A DNA stretch of 64,000 nucleotides. Source: Auanema rhodensis (lineage: Eukaryota; Nematoda; Chromadorea; Rhabditida; Rhabditidae). Below are positions 1 through 11,088 of this stretch, piece after piece; within the stretch, counting starts at the first letter, position 1; every line of letters starts with the position of its first letter. A program made the translations under genes and the position numbers. The stretch covers positions 22,258,001-22,322,000 of the forward strand of contig OZ059897.1 in NCBI GenBank assembly GCA_964057225.1, in the 5' to 3' direction. The notes beneath the pieces were generated by a model that saw only the letters and a list, made by a program, of their open reading frames with translations, had not been told where the DNA came from and ran no database searches.

Positions 1-704
1 TAATTAAATGTACACGTGATGTGCACTTGGTATGTAACTCGCTTCACGTGAAAGATAAAGAGATGCGGTTTTCAAAATTAGATTCCCCATGTCCATATTA
101 GTCTAAAAACAAATTTTTATTGATATTGGTGAATGGTAACCATGACTTTGAAATTTACGTGAACTTTAATTTATGCTAATTAAATGTACACGTGATGTGC
201 ACTTGGTATGTAACTCGCTTCACGTGAAAGATGAAGAGATGCGGTTTTCAAAATTAGATTCCCCATGTCCATATTAGTCTAAAAACAAATTTTTATTGAT
301 ATTGGTGCATGGTAACCATGACTTTGAAATTTACGTGAACTTTAATTTATGCTAATTAAATGTACACGTGATGTGCACTTGGTATGTAACTCGCTTCACG
401 TGAAAGATAAAGAGATGCGGTTTTCAAAATTAGATTCCCCATGTCCATATTAGTCTAAAAACAAATTTTTATTGATATTGGTGAATGGTAACCATGACTT
501 TGAAATTTACGTGAACTTTAATTTATGCTAATTAAATGTACACGTGATGTGCACTTGGTATGTAACTCGCTTCACGTGAAAGATGAAGAGATGCGGTTTT
601 CAAAATTAGATTCCCCATGTCCATATTAGTCTAAAAACAAATTTTTATTGATATTGGTGCATGGTAACCATGACTTTGAAATTTACGTGAACTTTAATTT
701 ATGC
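1..704. repeat. Tandem dimer: [gaa][G57,G131] twice
   Basis: Monomers at 1 and 353 both carry G131+A132 (GTGAATGG), and those at 177 and 529 both carry G57 (GATGAAG) with G131. This gives two head-to-tail 352-bp dimers that read identically. The dimer continues out of the window on the left, so more copies may exist. Confidence 0.85.
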
Positions 705-716
705 TAATTAAATGTA

Positions 717-722
717 CACGTG
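717..722. other. CACGTG site 1 (E-box/G-box type hexamer) in the reference monomer
   Basis: A palindromic CACGTG at u13-18, present in nearly every monomer. On the - strand its flank reads ATCACGTG, which fits the octamer RTCACRTG known as CDEI in budding-yeast centromeres and bound by the bHLH factor Cbf1. CACGTG is also the plant G-box. These are motif matches only; binding is not shown. Rare breaks: A14 to C at 51229 and a flank change C13 to T at 52460. Confidence 0.6.
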
Positions 723-746
723 ATGTGCACTTGGTATGTAACTCGC

Positions 747-756
747 TTCACGTGAA
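747..756. other. Perfect 10-bp palindrome TTCACGTGAA, site 2, in the reference monomer
   Basis: Located at u43-52, 32 bp centre to centre from site 1. It is broken in a minority of monomers by C47 to T (TTCATGTGAA; for example 9727, 30143, 34191 and 36303 areas) or by G50 to A (for example the monomers starting 12321, 12849, 15841, 20593 and 23409). Both variants travel with particular HOR positions rather than arising at random. Confidence 0.7.
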
Positions 757-808
757 AGATAAAGAGATGCGGTTTTCAAAATTAGATTCCCCATGTCCAT
801 ATTAGTCT

Positions 809-822
809 AAAAACAAATTTTT
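809..822. other. A-tract block (A5-C-A3-T5), likely bent DNA
   Basis: Located at u105-118, an adjoining A5 tract and A3T5 tract. A second A4 run lies about 31 bp upstream (u74-77), close to three helical turns. Phased A-tracts curve DNA; curvature here is predicted, not measured. T114 to A in the 5' third of the window converts A3T5 to A4T4 and would keep the property. Confidence 0.5.
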
Positions 823-834
823 ATTGATATTGGT

Positions 835-849
835 TCATGGTAACCATGA
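835..849. repeat. Inverted repeat TCATGGT-A-ACCATGA in the reference monomer
   Basis: Seven-base arms with a single-base centre at u131-145; it includes the BstEII-type site GGTNACC. The outer two pairs vary most: base 131 is T or G and base 132 is C or A, so arms are 7, 6 or 5 bp in different monomers. Changes to inner pairs are rare (C141 to T, C140 to T, G135 to A). Dyad symmetry has been proposed as a common property of centromeric satellites lacking CENP-B boxes; applying that here is inference. Confidence 0.75.
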
Positions 850-857
850 CTTTGAAA

Positions 858-867
858 TTTACGTGAA
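858..867. other. TTTACGTGAA, site 3, a near-copy of the site 2 palindrome
   Basis: Located at u154-163. It differs from TTCACGTGAA by one base, so it is an imperfect palindrome. It lies 33 bp upstream of site 1 in the next monomer, which makes a three-site cluster spanning each monomer junction. Two local variants destroy its core: T160 to A (monomers starting 37488, 41360, 43648) and T156 to A (37840, 41536, 44000). Confidence 0.6.
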
Positions 868-868
868 C

Positions 869-888
869 TTTAATTTATGCTAATTAAA
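869..888. repeat. Inverted repeat TTTAATT-TATGCT-AATTAAA across the monomer junction
   Basis: Seven-base perfect arms separated by six bases, formed by u165-176 of one monomer and u1-8 of the next. It sits between ACGTG sites 3 and 1. It is nearly invariant; a T172 to C change (for example monomers starting 2641, 4929, 5633, 7041, 7921, 8977, 10209) lies in the loop and keeps the arms intact, while A2 to C (12321, 12849, 15841, 20593, 23409) breaks the innermost pair. Confidence 0.7.
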
Positions 889-2640
889 TGTACACGTGAT
901 GTGCACTTGGTATGTAACTCGCTTCACGTGAAAGATAAAGAGATGCGGTTTTCAAAATTAGATTCCCCATGTCCATATTAGTCTAAAAACAAATTTTTAT
1001 TGATATTGGTTCATGGTAACCATGACTTTGAAATTTACGTGAACTTTAATTTATGCTAATTAAATGTACACGTGATGTGCACTTGGTATGTAACTCGCTT
1101 CACGTGAAAGATAAAGAGATGCGGTTTTCAAAATTAGATCCCCCATGTCCATATTAGTCTAAAAACAAATTTTTATTGATATTGGTGCATGGTAACCATG
1201 ACTTTGAAATTTACGTGAACTTTAATTTATGCTAATTAAATGTACACGTGATGTGCACTTGGTATGTAACTCGCTTCACGTGAAAGATAAAGAGATGCGG
1301 TTTTCAAAATTAGATTCCCCATGTCCATATTAGTCTAAAAACAAATTTTTATTGATATTGCTTCATGGTAACCATGACTTTGAAATTTACGTGAACTTTA
1401 ATTTATGCTAATTAAATGTACACGTGATGTGCACTTGGTATGTAACTCGCTTCACGTGAAAGATAAAGAGATGCGGTTTTCAAAATTAGATTTCCCATGT
1501 CCATATTAGTCTAAAAACAAATTTTTATTGATATTGGTTCATGGTAACCATGACTTTGAAATTTACGTGAACTTTAATTTATGCTAATTGAATGTACACG
1601 TGATGTGCACTTGGTATGTAACTCGCTTCACGTGAAAGATAAAGAGATGCGGTTTTCAAAATTAGATTCCCCATGTCCATATTAGTCTAAAAACAAATTT
1701 TTATTGATATTGGTTCATGGTAACCATGACTTTGAAATTTACGTGAACTTTAATTTATGCTAATTAAATGTACACGTGATGTGCACTTGGTATGTAACTC
1801 GCTTCACGTGAAAGATAAAGAGATGCGGTTTTCAAAATTAGATCCCCCATGTCCATATTAGTCTAAAAACAAATTTTTATTGATATTGGTGCATGGTAAC
1901 CATGACTTTGAAATTTACGTGAACTTTAATTTATGCTAATTAAATGTACACGTGATGTGCACTTGGTATGTAACTCGCTTCACGTGAAAGATAAAGAGAT
2001 GCGGTTTTCAAAATTAGATTCCTCATGTACATATTAGTCTAAAAACAAATTTTTATTGATATTGGTTCATGGTAACCATGACTTTGAAATTTACGTGAAC
2101 TTTAATTTATGCTAATTAAATGTACACGTGATGTGCACTTGGTATGTAACTCGCTTCACGTGAAAGATAAAGAGATGCGGTTTTCAAAATTAGATTCCCC
2201 ATGTCCATATTAGTCTAACAACAAATTTTTATTGATATTGGTGCATGGTAACCATGACTTTGAAATTTACGTGAACTTTAATTTATGCTAATTAAATGTA
2301 CACGTGATGTGCACTTGGTATGTAACTCGCTTCACGTGAAAGATAAAGAGATGCTGTTTTCAAAATTAGAATCCCCATGTCCATATTAGTCTAAAAACAA
2401 ATTTTTATTGATATTGGTGCATGGTAACCATGACTTTGAAATTTACGTGAACTTTAATTTATGCTAATTAAATGTACACGTGATGTGCACTTGGTATGTA
2501 ACTCGCTTCACGTGAAAGATAAAGAGATGCGGTTTTCAAAATTAGATTCCAAATGTCCATATTAGTCTAAAAACAAATTTTTATTGATATTGCTTCATGG
2601 TAACCATGACTTTGAAATTTACGTGAACTTTAATTTATGC

Positions 2641-3344
2641 TAATTAAATGTACACGTGATGTGCACTTGGTATGTAACTCGCTTCACGTGAAAGATGAAG
2701 AGATGCTGTTTTCAAAATTAGATTCCCCATGTCCATATTAGTCTAAAAACAAAATTTTATTGATATTGGTGCATGGTAACCATGACTTTGAAATTTACGT
2801 GAACTTTAATTCATGCTAATTAAATGTACACGTGATGTGCACTTGGTATGTAACTCGCTTCACGTGAAAGATAAAGAGATGCGGTTTTTAAAATTAGATT
2901 CCCCATGTCCATATTAGTCTAAAAACAAATTTTTATTGATATTGGTTCATGGTAACCATGACTTTGAAATTTACGTGAACTTTAATTTATGCCAATTAAA
3001 TGTACACGTGATGTGCACTTGGTATGTAACTCGCTTCACGTGAAAGATAAAGAGATGCGGTTTTCAAAATTAGATTCCCCATGTCCATATTAGTCTAAAA
3101 ACAAATTTTTATTGATATTGGTGAATGGTAACCATGACTTTGAAATTTACGTGAACTTTAATTTATGCTAATTAAATGTACACGTGATGTGCACTTGGTA
3201 TGTAACTCGCTTCACGTGAAAGATGAAGAGATGCGGTTTTCAAAATTAGATTCCCCATGTCCATATTAGTCTAAATACAAATTTTTATTGATATTGGTTC
3301 ATGGTAACCATGACTTTGAAATTTACGTGAACTTTAATTTATGC
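2641..3344. repeat. Four-monomer cassette, copy 1: [A114,G131,C172][T73][gaa][G57]
   Basis: Markers in order: ACAAAATTTTAT and TTCATGC (monomer 2641), TTTTTAAAAT (2817), GTGAATGG (2993), GATGAAG (3169). The first monomer also has G57 and T67, five differences from consensus, making it one of the most diverged in the window. Confidence 0.8.
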
Positions 3345-4928
3345 TAATTAAATGTACACGTGATGTGCACTTGGTATGTAACTCGCTTCACGTGAAAGAT
3401 AAAGAGATGCGGTTTTCAAAATTAGATTCCCCATGTCCATATTAGTCTAAAAACAAATTTTTATTGATATTGGTTCATGGTAACCATGACTTTGAAATTT
3501 ACGTGAACTTTAATTTATGCTAATTAAATGTACACGTGATGTGCACTTGGTATGTAACTCGCTTCACGTGAAAGATAAAGAGATGCGGTTTTCAAAATTA
3601 GATTCCCCATGTCCATATTAGTCTAAAAACAAATTTTTATTGATATTGGTGCATGGTAACCATGACTTTGAAATTTACGTGAACTTTAATTTATGCTAAT
3701 TAAATGTACACGTGATGTGCACTTGGTATGTAACTCGCTTCACGTGAAAGATAAAGAGATGCGGTTTTCAAAATTAGATTCCCCATGTCCATATTAGTCT
3801 AAAAACAAATTTTTATTGATATTGGTTCATGGTAACCATGACTTTGAAATTTACGTGAACTCTAATTTATGCTAATTAAATGTACACGTGATGTGCACTT
3901 GGTATGTAACTCGCTTCACGTGAAAGATAAAGAGATGCGGTTTTCAAAATTAGATTCCCCATGTCCATATTAGTCTAAAAACAAATTTTTATTGATATTG
4001 GTTCATGGTAACTATGACTTTGAAATTTACGTGAACTTTAATTTATGCTAATTAAATGTACACGTGATGTGCACTAGGTATGTAACTCGCTTCACGTGAA
4101 AGATAAAGAGATGCGGTTTTCAAAATTAGATTCCCCATGTCCATATTAGTCTAAAAACAAATTTTTATTGATATTGGTTCATGGTAACTATGACTTTGAA
4201 ATTTACGTGAACTTTAATTTATGCTAATTAAATGTACACGTGATGTGCACTAGGTATGTAACTCGCTTCACGTGAAAGATAAAGAGATGCGGTTTTCAAA
4301 ATTAGATTCCCCATGTCCATATTAGTCTAAAAACAAATTCTTATTGATATTGGTGCATGGTAACCATGACTTTGAAATTTACGTGAACTTTAATTTATGC
4401 TAATTAAATGTACACGTGATGTGCACTTGGTATGTAACTCGCTTCACGTGAAAGATAAAGAGATACGGTTTTCAAAATTAGATTCCTCATGTCCATATTA
4501 GTCTAAAAACAAATTTTTATTGATATTGGTTCATGGTAACCATGACTTTGAAGTTTACGTGAACTTTAATTTATGCTAATTAAATGTACACGTGATGTGC
4601 ACTTGGTATGTAACTCGCTTCACGTGAAAGATAAAGAGATGCGGTTTTCAAAATTAGATTCCCCATGTCCATATTAGTCTAAAAACAAATTTTTATTGAT
4701 ATTGGTGCATGGTAACCATGACTTTGAAATTTACGTGAACTTTAATTTATGCTAATTAAATGTACACGTGATGTGCACTTGGTATGTAACTCGCTTCACG
4801 TGAAAGATAAAGAGATGCGGTTTTCAAAATTAGATTCCCCATGTCCATATTAGTCTAAAAACAAATTTTTATTGATATTGGTGCATGGTAACCATGACTT
4901 TGAAATTTACGTGAACTTTAATTTATGC

Positions 4929-5632
4929 TAATTAAATGTACACGTGATGTGCACTTGGTATGTAACTCGCTTCACGTGAAAGATGAAGAGATGCTGTTTT
5001 CAAAATTAGATTCCCCATGTCCATATTAGTCTAAAAACAAAATTTTATTGATATTGGTGCATGGTAACCATGACTTTGAAATTTACGTGAACTTTAATTC
5101 ATGCTAATTAAATGTACACGTGATGTGCACTTGGTATGTAACTCGCTTCACGTGAAAGATAAAGAGATGCGGTTTTCAAAATTAGATTCCCCATGTCCAT
5201 ATTAGTCTAAAAACAAATTTTTATTGATATTGGTTCATGGTAACCATGACTTTGAAATTTACGTGAACTTTAATTTATGCTAATTAAATGTACACGTGAT
5301 GTGCACTTGGTATGTAACTCGCTTCACGTGAAAGATAAAGAGATGCGGTTTTCAAAATTAGATTCCCCATGTCCATATTAGTCTAAAAACAAATTTTTAT
5401 TGATATTGGTGAATGGTAACCATGACTTTGAAATTTACGTGAACTTTAATTTATGCTAATTAAATGTACACGTGATGTGCACTTGGTATGTAACTCGCTT
5501 CACGTGAAAGATGAAGAGATGCGGTTTTCAAAATTAGATTCCCCATGTCCATATTAGTCTAAAAACAAATTTTTATTGATATTGGTGCATGGTAACCATG
5601 ACTTTGAAATTTACGTGAACTTTAATTTATGC
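4929..5632. repeat. Four-monomer cassette, copy 2
   Basis: The same order as copy 1 (A114/C172, then gaa, then G57), but the second monomer (5105) has lost T73. The first monomer keeps the G57 and T67 seen in copy 1, so these two are close relatives 13 monomers apart. Confidence 0.75.
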
Positions 5633-6512
5633 TAATTAAATGTACACGTGATGTGCACTTGGTATGTAACTCGCTTCACGTGAAAGATAAAGAGATGCGG
5701 TTTTCAAAATTAGATTCCCCATGTCCATATTAGTCTAAAAACAAAATTTTATTGATATTGGTGCATGGTAACCATGACTTTGAAATTTACGTGAACTTTA
5801 ATTCATGCTAATTAAATGTACACGTGATGTGCACTTGGTATGTAACTCGCTTCACGTGAAAGATAAAGAGATGCGGTTTTTAAAATTAGATTCCCCATGT
5901 CCATATTAGTCTAAAAACAAATTTTTATTGATATTGGTTCATGGTAACCATGACTTTGAAATTTACGTGAACTTTAATTTATGCTAATTAAATGTACACG
6001 TGATGTGCACTTGGTATGTAACTCGCTTCACGTGAAAGATAAAGAGATGCGGTTTTCAAAATTAGATTCCCCATGTCCATATTAGTCTAAAAACAAATTT
6101 TTATTGATATTGGTGAATGGTAACCATGACTTTGAAATTTACGTGAACTTTAATTTATGCTAATTAAATGTACACGTGATGTGCACTTGGTATGTAACTC
6201 GCTTCACGTGAAAGATGAAGAGATGCGGTTTTCAAAATTAGATTCCCCATGTCCATATTAGTCTAAAAACAAATTTTTATTGATATTGGTTCATGGTAAC
6301 CATGACTTTGAAATTTACGTGAACTTTAATTTATGCTAATTAAATGTACACGTGATGTGCACTTGGTATGTAACTCGCTTCACGTGAAAGATAAAGAGAT
6401 GCGGTTTTCAAAATTAGATCCCCCATGTCCATATTAGTCTAAACACAAATTTTTATTGATATTGGTGCATGGTAACCATGACTTTGAAATTTACGTGAAC
6501 TTTAATTTATGC
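5633..6512. repeat. Five-monomer cassette, copy 3, with C84 monomer added
   Basis: Monomers: A114/G131/C172 (5633), T73 (5809), gaa (5985), G57 (6161), C84/G131 (6337, GATCCCCCAT). It directly follows copy 2, a local tandem duplication. The last monomer has a private A108 to C change. Confidence 0.8.
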
Positions 6513-7040
6513 TAATTAAATGTACACGTGATGTGCACTTGGTATGTAACTCGCTTCACGTGAAAGATAAAGAGATGCGGTTTTCAAAATTAGATTCCCC
6601 ATGTCCATATTAGTCTAAAAACAAATTTTTATTGATATTGGTTCATGGTAACCATGACTTTGAAATTTACGTGAACTTTAATTTATGCTAATTAAATGTA
6701 CACGTGATGTGCACTTGGTATGTAACTCGCTTCACGTGAAAGATAAAGAGATGCGGTTTTCAAAATTAGATTCCCCATGTCCATATTAGTCTAAAAACAA
6801 ATTTTTATTGATATTGGTTCATGGTAACTATGACTTTGAAATTTACGTGAACTTTAATTTATGCTAATTAAATGTACACGTGATGTGCACTTGGTATGTA
6901 ACTCGCTTCACGTGAAAGATAGAGAGATGCGGTTTTCAAAATTAGATTCCCCATGTCCATATTAGTCTAAAAACAAATTTTTATCAATATTGGTTCATGG
7001 TAACCATGACTTTGAAATTTACGTGAACTTTAATTTATGC

Positions 7041-8272
7041 TAATTAAATGTACACGTGATGTGCACTTGGTATGTAACTCGCTTCACGTGAAAGATAAAG
7101 AGATGCTGTTTTCAAAATTAGATTCCCCATGTCCATATTAGTCTAAAAACAAAATTTTATTGATATTGGTGCATGGTAACCATGACTTTGAAATTTACGT
7201 GAACTTTAATTCATGCTAATTAAATGTACACGTGATGTGCACTTGGTATGTAACTCGCTTCACGTGAAAGATAAAGAGATGCGGTTTTTAAAATTAGATT
7301 CCTCATGTCCATATTAGTCTAAAAACAAATTTTTATTGATATTGGTTCATGGTAACCATGACTTTGAAATTTACGTGAACTTTAATTTATGCTAATTAAA
7401 TGTACACGTGATGTGCACTTGGTATGTAACTCGCTTCACGTGAAAGATAAAGAGATGCGGTTTTCAAAATTAGAATCCCCATGTCCATATTAGTCTAAAA
7501 ACAAATTTTTATTGATATTGGTTCATGGTAACCATGACTTTGAAATTTACGTGAACTTTAATTTATGCTAATTAAATGTACACGTGATGTGCACTTGGTA
7601 TGTAACTCGCTTCACGTGAAAGATAAAGAGATGCGGTTTTCAAAATTAGAATCCCCATGTCCATATTAGTCTAAAAACAAATTTTTATTGATATTGGTGC
7701 ATGGTAACCATGACTTTGAAATTTACGTGAACTTTAATTTATGCTAATTAAATGTACACGTGATGTGCACTTGGTATGTAACTCGCTTCACGTGAAAGAT
7801 GAAGAGATGCGGTTTTCAAAATTAGATTCCCCATGTCCATATTAGTCTAAAAACAAATTTTTATTGATATTGGTTCATGGTAACCATGACTTTGAAATTT
7901 ACGTGAACTTTAATTTATGCTAATTAAATGTACACGTGATGTGCACTTGGTATGTAACTCGCTTCACGTGAAAGATAAAGAGATGCTGTTTTCAAAATTA
8001 GATTCCCCATGTCCATATTAGTCTAAAAACAAAATTTTATTGATATTGGTGCATGGTAACCATGACTTTGAAATTTACGTGAACTTTAATTCATGCTAAT
8101 TAAATGTACACGTGATGTGCACTTGGTATGTAACTCGCTTCACGTGAAAGATAAAGAGATGCGGTTTTTAAAATTAGATTCCTCATGTCCATATTAGTCT
8201 AAAAACAAATTTTTATTGATATTGGTTCATGGTAACCATGACTTTGAAATTTACGTGAACTTTAATTTATGC
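7041..8272. repeat. Five-monomer duplication carrying [T67,A114,C172][T73,T87]
   Basis: The pair at 7041-7392 and the pair at 7921-8272 share T67, A114, G131, C172 and then T73 with T87 (TCCTCAT). They are 880 bp, five monomers, apart. The monomers between them (7393, 7569) carry A83 (GAATCCCC). Confidence 0.8.
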
Positions 8273-8976
8273 TAATTAAATGTACACGTGATGTGCACTT
8301 GGTATGTAACTCGCTTCACGTGAAAGATAAAGAGATGCGGTTTTCAAAATTAGATTCCCCATGTCCATATTAGTCTAAAAACAAATTTTTATTGATATTG
8401 CTTCATGGTAACCATGACTTTGAAATTTACGTGAACTTTAATTTATGCTAATTAAATGTACACGTGATGTGCACTTGGTATGTAACTCGCTTCACGTGAA
8501 AGATAAAGAGATGCGGTTTTCAAAATTAGATTCCCCATGTCCATATTAGTCTAAAAACAAATTTTTATTGATATTGGTTCATGGTAACTATGACTTTGAA
8601 ATTTACGTGAACTTTAATTTATGCTAATTAAATGTACACGTGATGTGCACTAAGTATGTAACTCGCTTCACGTGAAAGATAAAGAGATGCGGTTTTCAAA
8701 ATTAGATTCCCCATGTCCATAGTAGTCTAAAAACAAATTTTTATTGATATTGGTGCATGGTAACCATGACTTTGAAATTTACGTGAACTTTAATTTATGC
8801 TAATTAAATGTACACGTGATGTGCACTTGGTATGTAACTCGCTTCACGTGAAAGATAAAGAGATGCGGTTTTTAAAATTAGATTCCCCATGTCCATATTA
8901 GTCTAAAAACAAAATTTTATTGATATTGGTTCATGGTAACCATGACTTTGAAATTTACGTGAACTTTAATTTATGC

Positions 8977-9680
8977 TAATTAAATGTACACGTGATGTGC
9001 ACTTGGTATGTAACTCGCTTCACGTGAAAGATAAAGAGATGCGGTTTTCAAAATTAGATTCCCCATGTCCATATTAGTCTAAAAACAAAATTTTATTGAT
9101 ATTGGTGCATGGTAACCATGACTTTGAAATTTACGTGAACTTTAATTCATGCTAATTAAATGTACACGTGATGTGCACTTGGTATGTAACTCGCTTCACG
9201 TGAAAGATAAAGAGATGCGGTTTTTAAAATTAGATTCCCCATGTCCATATTAGTCTAAAAACAAAATTTTATTGATATTGGTTCATGGTAACCATGACTT
9301 TGAAATTTACGTGAACTTTAATTTATGCTAATTAAATGTACACGTGATGTGCACTTGGTATGTAACTCGCTTCACGTGAAAGATAAAGAGATGCGGTTTT
9401 CAAAATTAGATTCCCCATGTCCATATTAGTCTAAAAACAAATTTTTATTGATATTGGTGAATGGTAACCATGACTTTGAAATTTACGTGAACTTTAATTT
9501 ATGCTAATTAAATGTACACGTGATGTGCACTTGGTATGTAACTCGCTTCACGTGAAAGATGAAGAGATGCGGTTTTCAAAATTAGATTCCCCATGTCCAT
9601 ATTAGTCTAAAAACAAATTTTTATTGATATTGCTTCATGGTAACCATGACTTTGAAATTTACGTGAACTTTAATTTATGC
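8977..9680. repeat. Four-monomer cassette, copy 4
   Basis: Order: A114/G131/C172 (8977), T73 with A114 (9153), gaa (9329), G57 with C129 (9505). The monomer before it (8801) is also T73+A114, so the T73/A114 type is itself duplicated. Confidence 0.75.
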
Positions 9681-10208
9681 TAATTAAATGTACACGTGAT
9701 GTGCACTTGGTATGTAACTCGCTTCATGTGAAAGATAAAGAGATGCGGTTTTCAAAATTAGATTCCCCATGTCCATATTAGTCTAAAAACAAATTTTTAT
9801 TGATATTGGTGCATGGTAACCATGACTTTGAAATTTACGTGAACTTTAATTTATGCTAATTAAATGTACACGTGATGTGCACTTGGTATGTAACTCGCTT
9901 CACGTGAAAGATGAAGAGATGCGGTTTTCAAAATTAGATTCCCCATGTCCATATTAGTCTAAAAACAAATTTTTATTGATATTGGTTCATGGTAACCATG
10001 ACTTTGAAATTTACGTGAACTTTAATTTATGCTAATTAAATGTACACGTGATGTGCACTTGGTATGTAACTCGCTTCACGTGAAAGATAAAGAGATGCGG
10101 TTTTCAAAATTAGATCCCCCATGTCCATATTAGTCTAAAAACAAATTTTTATTGATATTGGTGCATGGTAACCATGACTTTGAAATTTACGTGAACTTTA
10201 ATTTATGC

Positions 10209-11088
10209 TAATTAAATGTACACGTGATGTGCACTTGGTATGTAACTCGCTTCACGTGAAAGATAAAGAGATGCGGTTTTCAAAATTAGATTCCCCATGT
10301 CCATATTAGTCTAAAAACAAAATTTTATTGATATTGGTGCATGGTAACCATGACTTTGAAATTTACGTGAACTTTAATTCATGCTAATTAAATGTACACG
10401 TGATGTGCACTTGGTATGTAACTCGCTTCACGTGAAAGATAAAGAGATGCGGTTTTTAAAATTAGATTCCCCATGTCCATATTAGTCTAAAAACAAATTT
10501 TTATTGATATTGGTTCATGGTAACTATGACTTTGAAATTTACGTGAACTTTAATTTATGCTAATTAAATGTACACGTGATGTGCACTAGGAATGTAACTC
10601 GCTTCACGTGAAAGATAAAGAGATGCGGTTTTCAAAATTAGATTCCCCATGTCCATATTAGTCTAAAAACAAATTTTTATTGATATTGGTGAATGGTAAC
10701 CATGACTTTGAAATTTACGTGAACTTTAATTTATGCTAATTAAATGTACACGTGATGTGCACTTGGTATGTAACTCGCTTCACGTGAAAGATGAAGAGAT
10801 GCGGTTTTCAAAATTAGATTCCCCATGTCCATATTAGTCTAAAAACAAATTTTTATTGATATTGGTTCATGGTAACCATGACTTTGAAATTTACGTGAAC
10901 TTTAATTTATGCTAATTAAATGTACACGTGATGTGCACTTGGTATGTAACTCGCTTCACGTGAAAGATAAAGAGATGCGGTTTTCAAAATTAGATCCCCC
11001 ATGTCCATATTAGTCTAAAAACAAATTTTTATTGATATTGGTGCATGGTAACCATGACTTTGAAATTTACGTGAACTTTAATTTATGC
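10209..11088. repeat. Five-monomer cassette, copy 5
   Basis: Order: A114/G131/C172 (10209), T73 with T141 (10385), gaa with A28 (10561), G57 (10737), C84/G131 (10913). The full five-monomer order matches copy 3. Added T141 and A28 show a patch from a different lineage (TAACTATG then CACTAGG) also seen at 3873-4400, 8449-8800 and 11265-11616. Confidence 0.75.

Larger units (their letters stand above)
705..880 (+). repeat. Reference copy of the consensus monomer
   Basis: This copy carries the majority base at every site and is used here to number the monomer u1-u176. In order it holds CACGTG (u13-18), GTGCAC (u21-26), TTCACGTGAA (u43-52), an A-tract block (u105-118), the inverted repeat TCATGGT-A-ACCATGA (u131-145), TTTACGTGAA (u154-163) and the left arm of a second inverted repeat (u165-171). 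The next monomer, 881-1056, appears identical. The start is an arbitrary register chosen because the window begins there. Confidence 0.95.

Noticed and set aside
734-848. RNA polymerase III promoter boxes (SINE or tRNA-derived origin)
   Set aside because: TGGTATGTAACTCG and GGTTCATGGTAACC look loosely like A and B boxes but miss required bases (the A-box A and the B-box GGTTCRANNCC core).
705-880. Arabidopsis CEN178 or Brassica CentBr relative
   Set aside because: On the - strand ATATGGAC and AAACCGCA resemble pieces of CEN178, but their order and spacing are not collinear. The rest does not align by eye, so I treat it as chance.
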